DNA of 64,000 nt from Daphnia pulex (taxonomy: Eukaryota; Arthropoda; Branchiopoda; Diplostraca; Daphniidae), in contig NC_060020.1 in assembly GCF_021134715.1 (NCBI RefSeq), positions 6,014,001 to 6,078,000 on the forward strand, given 5' to 3'. Made by a program: the position numbers and the translations under genes. Below the pieces are notes generated by a model. That model was not told the origin of the DNA, did no database searches, and worked only from the letters and a program-made list of their open reading frames with translations. Shown in pieces: positions 38,001-50,300 of the stretch. Within the stretch, counting starts at the first letter, position 1. Each line of letters starts with the position of its first letter.

Positions 38001-40017
38001 TGGAGAAAATAAAAGAGACGGAAATTCGTTTTCTTTTTCTCAACATTTGACGTTGACCGTCGGGGTCATTTTGCGCCCCGTCAAAAGTTGTTCGGATAGC
38101 CATTGAATTCCGTTGGGAGGATCGGTCCGGAAAAGCCCATCCTATCATCCATTGTGTCGAACATTTAGACGTTATAGTAATATCTAATACTGTGTACTAT
38201 ATATATACATCGCCGTGGTATGCGCATCATATCTTTCAGAGCGCGCAGTGAAACTATTGTGTTTGCTGGCTGCTTTGTTATAAATGTGTGTATATATATG
38301 TGTGTACACCAAACACAGATATATATATATCGTAACTGGGTTTCATGTTCGTGATATTCCCGCCGGCTACCCACACACACATATCAAAACGGGAATGCCG
38401 GGGTCCATCGTCCTCTAGGGCAACCGGATTTTCCGCTCTCCCTCGCCTGTTGTAGTAGTTATGTAGCCGCCACGGATGCTGCTGCTGCTGCTGCCCATTA
38501 CACAGATTAGTATATAGCTCAGACAAGGTGTTGGCGATAATGAAGTAATTCAAGAACCTTGTTAACGATAGCAAGTGCGATGAGATGTGGACGATGGATT
38601 TGACACCTGGTTATACTGGCGACACCAGGTGTTATGATGGGAAATGAATAATAATAAAAGAGATGGACGATAAAAAGTCGAACATCAAATTTCATTTGGG
38701 AAATTCTTTTAGACGGTTCATTAAATATTCTAAAAGTCGTGGTGAATTCGTTATAGTTTTTTTCCAACTTTCTCTCTCCCTGTGTAATTTTATCTTGTAG
38801 ATATAAGCTCATGATGTTGCCTGACTGTCTGATTTGATTTGTCTTCGTCTTCCTTTTTTTTTTTTCTTTTTTTGGCTTATAACTATCTCTCCCCCTCTTC
38901 CCGTCTCTTCTGGAAAAGTCAGCCTGGGCGTTCCGGTCCCGTAAACATTAAGCGGATGAAATATTCAGTAGACGAGTCTCTATATCAATGGATACACGCA
39001 CACACACAGACACACACCGACAAGGCAAAAGGGCAAAAGAATCAAGCCTATATTTTTCCTTCTTCTTCTTCTACATGTATATATATAGCAGCCCGGCTTT
39101 TTGTCATCTAAACTATACATATTATATACATTATATACCCTAAATATTTCTTGGAACATGTCTCAACTTTTCTTTCCCCCCACCCGAAAAACTTTGCTTC
39201 TCTTCCTGATATCTGTTAGACTCTTTTGCTCTCTGTACAGAAAACGGAGTGGGTGGGTTTATGTATATATGGTATGTATAGAAATACTTTTCTTCTTTAA
39301 TAGTTTTGCCTTTTATTTTTGAAAAGCTACACTATACATTATGAAGTACCTCTAGAGAGAGTAAATAATAAACCGCCGGATAATATCAGATGCGCTTATA
39401 TAACTGTGGGGTTTCTTTTCTTTTTTCTCTATCGCGCATTCATCCATTTATTTATATTATGCAATCATTTTTTTATTTCGAGTTGGCTGGGAGTGAGAGT
39501 TTTCGCCAGAAATGTCTAGGGTGACGAGCTATACGGATGTGGAAAAACACATCCGCGCCGCACCGTAAATTTCCTCGTTTTCCTTATCTAATATCTTCAT
39601 GTTGATCCGATTATCGGATGAAAAGGTAGTATATATAGCGAGTGCCGCTGTTAAAAATGGAAATCTCGAGGATCAACCAGGAAATCTGGGTCACTATCAA
39701 AGGATATCCAACTCTCTTGTGGAAGGATCGTTTCCCCTGCTCTCCCTTGTTTTTCCTCATAATTACGTAATGCGGTTCAGCCCCCATCGATCCATTCGGG
39801 AAACAGAGCCAAGCAAATGTAGAAATTTTATTTCTCCGCAAGATAGGATATCCAGCAACATAATTCTGCCTTGGGCGGGAGGTTATTTATAAAATTTGAA
39901 ATACAATTCTTATGTGCTAATACCCTCGCTTTGTGTGGTTGCATTATAAATGGCAGGGTGCTGACGCTGCTGATGAAGATAAGAAGATAATCATCAACCC
40001 GCAATAACGCGCGCGCC
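29024..40017. other. 11-kb gene-poor region upstream of Shaw
   Basis: I find no exon with family-level similarity on either strand. The sequence is rich in simple motifs: GT runs near 29331-29348, TC and GA runs (29615-29632, 33408-33424), TATATA tracts (35651-35662, 38197-38208, 38289-38328), and poly-T/poly-A. Base composition shifts toward GC in 29040-29560. It probably contains the promoter and any 5'-UTR exons of the potassium channel gene, whose coding start is at 40018, but none can be placed. Open frames here are low in complexity and are taken as chance. Confidence 0.5.
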
Positions 40018-41343
40018 ATGGATGGTGAGAATCGAATCATTCTCAACGTGGGCGGCTTCCGCTTCGAGACTTACCGGACGACGCTGAAGAAGATCCCGGC
40101 CACTCGACTCTCACGGCTGACGGAAGCCCTGGCCAACTACGATCCGGTGCTCAACGAGTTCTTCTTCGACCGCCATCCGGGTGTCTTTGCCCAGATCCTC
40201 AACTACTACAGGACGGGCAAACTTCATTACCCGACCAACGTTTGCGGGCCCTTGTTCGAGGAAGAACTCGAATTCTGGGGCCTCGATGCCAATCAGGTTC
40301 TCATTATACACACAAGAAAATATTCTCTTTAGAGCCTAATTATATAATAGTATATATAATATCGATCGGTATTAGTAGAGACTGTGTCCAGCAGCCTAAT
40401 TATATAGAGCGGGAAAATGTTTGGAGTTTGAACGAGGGTTTGATATTCTGAAATAACATTGTGTTGTCTGTGTTTGTGTTTGCCTGTCGAAATGTTGGAA
40501 CCAAAATCAACAAACAGGTGGAGCCATGCTGCTGGATGACCTACACTGTCCATCGAGACACCCAGGTGCGTTGTTTATTGATTGGATACGTCATATTTCT
40601 GGCTATTCTGGCAGACGACGTTAAGCAGAGCTAAGAATGCGATCGTGTTGTGTGTAAACATTTAGATATTCTTTTGCGTGTGTGTTGTGTATATTAGACT
40701 ACGTTGGCCATTCTGGACAAGTTGGACATCGAGACGGACAAGCCGAGCCAAGAGGAAGTGGCCCGCAGGTTCGGCTACGAGGAGGCCTACCACAAGGGCC
40801 GTCTCAACTGGTGGCAACGTACCAAACCAAAGATCTGGTCGCTTTTCGACGAGCCTTACTCTTCCAACTCAGCCAAGGTTTGCCTTTTATTCTGATTCTA
40901 TATACGCAGCGTACATTCCCTAATCTCGTTTAGTATATCAAACGGGTTTCACTTCAATCTAACGCAAGTTATATTTAGACCGAACGACCCAGCAGCACCG
41001 AAGAGTATAAAGATATTAATAATCTAAAGAATAGTCCGTCAAAGTTCCCTGGTCGATTGTATCGTCCAATCAACTGATTGTTGACTTGTCGACCTCCCCT
41101 TCCTTCCTTTTTTCTCCCGCGTGAATACAAGCAGTTCTCGTTGGGGGAAAACGGCTATATAACCCACGTCACAGCCCTGGACTATATAATACGCAACGGC
41201 GCTGGGCGCTATATAGGATGAATTAGATTTCTTCTTCGAGGGGCTACACAGGTTAACGGCATAGGAATCTAATTCCCTTTTTTTCCTCATTTCTCTCTAT
41301 CCCTTTACAATAATAAATCATGTTTTCATCAAATGTACTATAC

Positions 41344-41378
<35 letters not shown>

Positions 41379-44300
41379 GTATATGGGTGTGTGTCAGACG
41401 TCGCCCAGCAGGATCCGCCTTTTGTACATCTGTTATAAATTGTTTGCCGGGCGACCGATAGATTAAAAGCCGCCGCAGCACGGGGCTATAGACGAACGGA
41501 GGTGCTGCGCTGTGCTGACTGCCATTCACGCGGCCCCTCCCCCGTGTAATGAGTTTGTGCCAAACTCGTCACCGTCGACCTGATATTCTCAGGCTGATAC
41601 ACTCCGGCGTGATTAAAACGTCTTCCGTTTGGCACAATACTGGCAGCAGCCAAGTCGTTTAATTTAAGACGGCTGCGCTGCTGGGGCGTCACCGACGGAG
41701 ATGTGATGGCTGCCTAAGATTGCACAGAGCCTATATACTATACTATACGCCGGTTCCTTATAATACACAGCACCAGCACATCGGATGGAAAGTGAGAAAA
41801 GCGGTTGTTGAATGTCAAGTCTCTCTGCTGATCGTCTATGGAGTTTCCACTCTGCTCGGCGCCTGTGTGTGGCGCCCTGCATTTGATGTTTAGTCGCTAT
41901 ATAGTGGAGATGAATAGATACGTTCAGCGGGTGATGTGATGCTGGAAATGCAGCAGTCGATTGAACAATGGGACCGACAGTCCCGCCTGCGCTGGCGTCA
42001 CTCGGCGTCGCCGACAATCTACATGAAATAAGGGGAGTGATGATGCTGTGTGTACTCTAAAAGTTGCATAAAAGACATGACAGGAGGAGTACACCCATAA
42101 TGTATAGTGGCGTGTATACAAGTGTCTAATAATAAGTCTTGATCGTAATCAAAAGAGAAGTTGACGATGAAGAGAATAATAAAAAGAACAAAAGCGGCTA
42201 GACCGGGCTAGACACATATTTTCGGACAATGGCGTGGACACAAGAACCGCATTAAAGCCGGGCACAATATATTATAATAGAAAAATTAAATTCTCACTTG
42301 TTTTATTGTTATACTTATGTAGTTATTTTTATGATACTCAAAGTTTAGAAGCGTGAGAGTTTTTAGACAATAAAAATGAAGTCGCCGCTGTTTTGCAATT
42401 TATATAGAAAGATGCGCATCTTTCTTCATCTTCTCCGCCACGGTCGCATAATAAAGTTCGTCTATATAGAGGTTTTTCCATTTGGTTCGTGTAAGTAGAG
42501 GGAAAAGTCGTGCGGCTAGTCGACTAGTGCGCACCATGGCGGGGGATAGCCGAAACTTGCTGCAGACTTTGCTTGATCCAAACGATAGTCACCGTAAGGC
42601 CATGTACTGTAACCTGTCAGGCTGTCAGCAGCAAAAGTGAAACCTGTTTTTTTTCTTAAGTGTTTAAAATGACAAAAGGTTTTTGTTTCATATGTTCAAC
42701 TTATGAAACAAAAATAGATCGCCGAAGTTTTTTCAAAGTGAAATGAGTTCTTTCTCAATTGAATTACTGTTAATGTTGCATTCTGGCACTTTGAAAAAAC
42801 TTCGGCGATCTATTTTTGTTTCATAAGTTGAACATATGAAACAAAAACCTTTTGTCATTTTAAACACTTAAGAAAAAAAACAGGTTTCACTTTTGCTGCT
42901 GACAGCCTGACAGGTTACAGTACATGGCCTTACGGTGACTATCGTTTGGATCAAGCAAAGTCTGCAGCAAGTTTCGGCTATCCCCCGCCATGGTGCGCAC
43001 TAGTCGACTAGCCGCACGACTTTTCCCTCTACTTACACGAACCAAATGGAAAAACCTCTATATCTCTAGACATCATAATCAGCTTTACGGAGTCTTAAGC
43101 AATTTGCCCGATCAAAAGGGACGACGATACGACCACTTTAGGTTTTGGTATCTTTTTTCCTATCGAGAAAAATGTCATTTCTCGATGATGTAGACTGCGC
43201 ATAAAAGCTAGAAAGCTCTGCATATTCAATTAGATGTCGTCGGATGATTTTCCTTTATAATACTAGATGATACATTATCGGACAACTTCTTTGACTCTCG
43301 CGCGACGCTGCTGGCGCTGTGTGTGAAGATGGCCAACAAAGACAGTATTATATAGATAGACGGGGTCGTCATTACTCGTCCAACTATCGCCACTAAGTGC
43401 TGCTGGGAAACGTCAAGCGATCAGTAGAAATATATATATAAAGGCGCGGTCCCAAAGGATATAGCCTACTATAGCTCTCTCTCTCTCTTTGCTATTCATT
43501 TCAGCTGGAATTCCTAAAAATGATTTAAGAGAGTAAATGATTTAAACTGGAGACGATTTATTTTTATTGAGTAGAGGAACGGTGGAACGCGTAGTCTACC
43601 CATCATAAAGGATAATTATATCGGATAATTATTTCCTATTCACAATGCATTTTTAGTAGGACTGGAATATTTGTTGTCTATCACATGTTAATCGTTGTCA
43701 ATAAACCAGTTTTTTTTTTATCTTGATAGTGAGCTGCGTTTATATCAATTGTATGGACATTTAAACAAAAGTATTACTAATCATTCAATTGACATGAATC
43801 ATACGCAGATGAAATATGTTTATCAATTTCATCATTGTCAGCCTCCAACCATTGTCCCTTAAGTTTTGAGATTATATTTTCATTTATTAAGTATGAGTCG
43901 GTGAATCTTATATATTTAAATGACCTTCCAGTACAAGTGGAAGGTCAAAAAAATCTCCGAGCACAAGACTCTCTACTTACTCTCTAACAAACACCCAACA
44001 AAAGGTGAAAATTAAACGCAAGAGGTTATTGAACTTGAATGGTGAAATTGATTTCATGTATGTTACTGTGCTGAGTGGCGTATGCAACTGTAGACGTTCA
44101 AATGGGTCTCTTTCGTCGGTTCAATGCTAGATGGACCCAGTTCGCAATTCGATATTATTGATCATTTGTGATCATAAACCGTCAAACGAGGATAATATTG
44201 CATAGGTAAGAGACGTTATCTTTATTACGCAGCCTCGTTTCACAAGAAACCCCTCCCCCCCCAAGCCTTCGGTATAAAATTACAACATGGGCGACTACAC

Positions 44301-47300
44301 GGAAATCGTTTTTTAAAGTGACATGTCTATAACGGTCTATAAAAATGATACTGATGAACTTGCATTCACCGAATGCTCGCATTTTAGATCAGAATCCGTA
44401 GCAAACGAGGACAACGGTTTATTACGAAGTCCCGTTTCACTAAAACCCCCCCGTTTCACTAAAACCCCCCAAGCCTATTGCTTAAAATTACATTATCAGC
44501 GACTAGGGCTACGACGGAAAGCGTTTATTATTTCAATATTTCATTTTGGGTTTACAATAATGAACTATCTGTAAATGAGTTGTGTTTATTATGTCATTTA
44601 CTTTTTGCACACAATAAGCTACAGAAACAATACTGGTACCACTGAAAGAATGAGTATGAAACCATTTTTTGATTTCATAGTCGTAATGATATATCTCTTA
44701 ATACTTTATAATTTGGCAATTTAACCAATATCATCTAGTGTGTTTCGACTCTAAATTGATTCTGTTCAAAAAAATATTCATCCGAATATTTTTTTTTAAA
44801 CGTCATCGTCAGTCGTCAGAGTCGTCATTAACAAACAACGTGAACAAAATAAAAAAAACCTATTGCTAAGAAGGGAAAGCGATGATAAAATAGTGATTAT
44901 ACCATCAATGTTCAAGGAACAGTTACTGTATGTATGGTTCGAGTGATAACGGCAATTCCACAACCTCTATTTGTAGTCTGCATCGAGTTTCAAAAAGTTC
45001 ACTGTTTCAAAATTAAAAAGAATTGTTCCCAAATACAGCAGCAATCGGAAATAATTAAATTGGCTTTATCAGCCCCAACATTTTTTCCGCTCGTTGCTTA
45101 TTATCGTAGCCTATTGCTTAAAATTACATTATCAGCGACTTGGGCTACGACGGAAAGCGTTTATTATTTCAATATTTCATTTTGGGTTTACAATAATGAA
45201 CTTTCTGTAAATGAGTTGTGTTTATTATGTCATTTACTTTTTGCACATAATAAGCTACAGACACAATACTGGTACCACTGAAAGAATGAATATGAAACCA
45301 TTTTTTGATTTCATAATCGTAATGATAATTCTCTTATACTTTATATTTTGGAAATCTATCCAATTTTAACACATGAGTTTCTAGACATTAATTGGAAAAT
45401 GAAAAGCTGAAATTCTGATGATAGTTCCGTCATAATTTTACATCTTTCAGTTATTATTTAATTGTCCAGATCTTAAAAATATCAATAAAAACGTATCTAT
45501 ATTAAGGGAAAGCGGAATTCAAATAGGGATTATACCATCGACGTTCAAGTTGCAGTTACTGTATGCTTGACTCGAGTAATATTGACAATTCCACAACCTC
45601 CAATATGAAATCTGCATTGAGTTTCATAAAGTTCACTGTTTCAAAATTAAAAGAATCGTCCCCAAATACAGCAGTAATCGGAAAAATTTAAATTGGCTTT
45701 ATCGGCCCCGAAATTTCTTCCGCTTGTTGATTCAAGTAATCGGCCCGCACTTTAGGCTATGGCCGCCCGCTAGAGGGCGGATGCGAGAGAGCACTAAATT
45801 TTGAGCACTTATTTTTGGAGAACACTAAATTAATGCTAACTTTGGAGCAGTTAATTTTTTGTTCCTATGGCGTTCCATAAATTCCAAAGTCAAGATTTCA
45901 ATAAAGAAACAATAAATTTATATAGAGTGCTGCCGCTGTTATATATCTCTCTCTCTTTTCTATCGTGTTATTATACGACCTTCTTTTGTTCTCCTGGTGA
46001 ACAGAGAAAAGGAGCAATTCACAGCAGCTCTTTTTGTTATAGGAAAAGAATTGAAATCCAGTTGAAAGGTTTTTTTGTTTTGATAGTCGTTTTCTTCCAT
46101 CTTCTTCTTTTTTCTCCTCCGTCGATCGGATCGCATCAATGTCATTTGGGCCGATCTGTTTGCTGGGCTGGGGTGTCTATACGCCGCCACACTTGATGCG
46201 TACAGCCGCTAGGAAATCTCCCAGCCTAGATGTAGATAGATACAAGAGTAAAGAGAAGAGGTTGGTCCTTTGATACCCGTGTTCTCCCTCATGACCCATC
46301 AGTGTATGCCTCCTGGCTCCTAGATCGTTCCTCCTCTCTCCTAGCTCTACGTTGGGTATTTCCCGAGTGTTATTGATCCGAGTGATGCGCTGCTCCCGGT
46401 TTCGTGTTTATATCCATCTTTATGGGACTGTATACATACATAGAGAAACAGTACTACTAGTCTACTACTATATAGCTATATTTCTATCGATATGCTGGTG
46501 CGTGTGTATATATAAGGTCGGATGAAACAAAAGACGGCAGCAGCTTATATCCGGCCTATATCTTATCTCGACGAGTCGAAGAGGAGAGATATCAAGGATT
46601 TTATCGCCGGAATAATAATACGGAGGTATACAGCACACACATACAGAGCATTTGAGCGATGTAAGGATCTGCTGTATGGGCGACGACGACCGCCAAACAT
46701 TTTCCTCGTGTAGATGAGCATCAGATTCGATGCGGATGAAAATGAATTTGCAAACACAAAAACGGGGAATATGTAGTATAAGAAGATGGAAGGGGGGAGA
46801 GAATGGAAATGTCCCACCATATCGCCACGTGTACCAATATAATACTACGCGGCCTATTTTATATTCCGCTCGCTTATTATTATTAGAAAGCCGTGCGCTG
46901 TGGAACGTTCGTCGTGAACCAGCTTATATATAAGGACATTTATAGAGAGAAATAGTGGGCAACTGTCCTATACAATCTAACCGTCCGTCGGCTTAAACCT
47001 CCTACCCTTATTCTTCGGTTCCTTCCGCTATATAGTCCATCATCATCATCAGAAGCTAGAGATTTGTTAATAATAAGGGCGTCTTTTATAGAATGTTAGA
47101 CACTGTTGGATGTAGAGCCGTTTGAGTATCTCGTACTTAATCGGATTGAATTGAACGTTGGATTAAGTCAATAAATATATCAGGGGGAAAAAATTATTGA
47201 TGGATAGACCTTTTATATCTAATAGCGCATAGTAAAAAGGGGGAAATGGTTTACTAGGCACTGTCGGGAAACAAGGCAGCAAATTTATTCGAGGAATTTG

Positions 47301-50300
47301 AAGTATTTGCCGTGTAAACCAATTCAGTCCGATGCGATCAAAGACATTTTCAAAGGCCTGATGTCAACTCCATGTACAACTACAACATGATAGTCAACCT
47401 GTTGGCACATCTACGTATAGCTCGATAATAATAATAAAAAAAGAGCATCGAAATGGTTTCATCTCTCGTACGTGTGCAATGGAACGGAGTAATTGAATTA
47501 AATCCGAGCCCGCGCGCGACGCCTGCAGGCCTGCTGTGAATAGAACGGAAATAATTACATAAGAGTCTGCCCTCCCCAAAGAAAAACGTGAAAATATAGT
47601 CAAATGGGGAAGAAGAAAAACCAATCCCATTGTGTAGTATTATATATCGCCGGTGCTTTTTGGGGTGGCAGGATCGTTTGGTGATGGGATTGGATGGCAC
47701 CCAAAGCGAACGTCTAATATTGTATACTACATCTAAAAATAAAATATTATATACGATACTCACAATAGACGACATTATTGGACAAGAGAAAACGGAGCCG
47801 ACGGTCCATTAGGGGCTTCCGTTATTTTTTGTATTTGCAGAGCAGTTGCTGCTGGTGTTTATTAGATTTCTGGCAGCCAATCTATAGAGTATAAGTCACC
47901 ATACAGGGCCAATAACCGCCAGCAACAACAAGAAAAAAAAACCCCAACAAAATGATATAAAAAGAAAACGGGGAATGTAATAGTATATCTACGTAAAAAA
48001 GCGCCAGAGGAGCGAGAGCGCGTGATGTTCGATCATATAGACAAACAAAAGACAATTCAATCGATATAATATATAAAGCGGCCGCCGCCGTCGCCGCCGC
48101 CGCCAGTCGGTTGATTCCATCTTTCATGCAGCCCAATCGGCGCTCGGGCCTTTTATTTTGATTCTTTTATTTGTTTCTCATTTCCTTTTGTCTCCCCCTC
48201 CCTGATGCTGTTATTGGCCGGCTGTATATAGCGGAGCAAACGGGGTTCTAATCAAGCAGGAATCCATCCATCTATCCATCGCGGCATCGAAAAACGCGGA
48301 AAAACGCCTCCACCAAAAAATAAATAAATAAATAAAAAGGAACAATACAATGCGCAGGAAACAATGCGGAAGCTATCGAAGACAATCCCGAAAAAGATCT
48401 ATCTGTGTTTTTTTTTTTGTGTGTGCCAGTTTGGCGGTCGTCTATATAACTGCCGTCTGCCGACGGCGACGTGATCGTTAAACGCGTGCTGACAAGTGAC
48501 AACAGCCTATAGATAAAGAAAGAATATAAAGAGCAAACGATTCTTCTGTGTATTTCTTCATCCGGAAATACTATAGCTGTTGTCTTGATGTTCTTTCTAT
48601 GACGCCCTTATCTATATAATTTTTTATCCCATTTGAGTTATCTCTTTCGGGTCTTCTACATTTCTGGAAATGATCGCAGGCTCGAGATATCATTTTGCCA
48701 TCGGCAGACGTGTTTGACTTTAATGGCCATTTATTTGTTGACGAATGGCTTGGCGACCACCAAGAAATGTTATCCCATACCATTCAATATAAAAAAGGGG
48801 CCGACATTTTATTATATTGTCTGGCGTTTGGGAGATTTATCTTTCTTATTTCTCTCTTTATAGAATTAATTGATGGAATTGTATTTACTATTATTATACG
48901 CAGATCGTCGGCTTGGTTTCGGTGTTTTTCATCTGCGTCTCGATCCTGTCGTTCTGCCTGAAGACGCATCCCAACTTGCGAGTGCCCGTCATACGTAACG
49001 TCACGATCGACTGGTCGAGATCGGTCGTGGCTTCGCCCGGCGGAGTCCTGGACATTTACCAGCGATTCCGACATCAATATCCGACTCGGCACAGCAACTG
49101 GACAACCAGTTGGACATTGGACAAGACCCGCACCGAGCCCCATCAAGCCTTCTTCTTTGTCGAACTGGTCCGTATTGTCCATAGTCCAGCTATGTCCAGC
49201 TAGCTAGCTCTATCCTGAATGTAATATCGATTGGAATTGATTGAATTTCCATTTTCTCCCCCTGCTGTTATTCCGTTGTATATAGATGTGCAATGTCTGG
49301 TTCACGCTGGAATTTACGGTCCGTTTCGTCGTGTGCCCAAACAAGTGCATCTTCGCCCGGTCGCTAGTCAACATCATCGACTTGGTAGCCACTCTCTCAT
49401 TTTACACCGACATTCTCCTACAGGTATAACAGGTTTAATTGAATATAAAGTTTGAGTATTATTATACTTAAATGTCGATTGGAACAGGAGCTGGCCCATC
49501 ATGTGGACAACGCCGACATCCTGGAATTCTTTTCCATCATTCGAATTCTGCGTTTGTTCAAATTAACGCGCCATTCACCCGGCCTGAAAATCCTGGTGCA
49601 CACGTTCAAAGCCTCGGCCAAAGAGCTGACGCTCCTCGTCTTCTTTCTCGTCCTGGGCATTGTCGTCTTCGCCAGTCTCGTCTACTACGCCGAACGGCTC
49701 CAGGCCAATCCCGACAACAATTTCAAGGTATCGTCTAGTCACAAATTCCCTTCGATTGGGGCAGCATCAACAACAGCAATTCTCAGAATTCTCAGTCGTC
49801 CATTCCGCATCACTAAAGTGAAAAATAGTTTCACAGAGCTACTGCTATATATACTGCTGACGCGCGGGTCATATCAAAATGTTCTTCATATCCTTTTTGT
49901 AGCAATCATTGATGATGTTGTTGGGCGGCATCCGCCTGCGAATGAGGCGGACGCACAGGAGGTCCGCGAATGATTCGAAAAAACTGCCATGGTCGTTCCT
50001 TCTTCTTCTCTGGCTGTCTCCATTTCTCATCATCCGCGCTCATAACAGCACAGCACACACGGCACACTCGATGAGTGCAATCATGAGTAATGACGAAGCG
50101 CGAGCGCGCGGGAGACGGCCCGGATGCCAGATGTGATGACGCTCTATTAATACGCACGCAGCGATGACCATTCCCCAATTGAAGAACGAGAATGATGAGA
50201 GAGGGGGTGAGAGCGCATCATCATCATCTCCTCCGGCGGAAATTTAGTTGAAGGATATTCATCATCGTATAGATACAGGAGAGCAGAACGAAGAGTCGTG

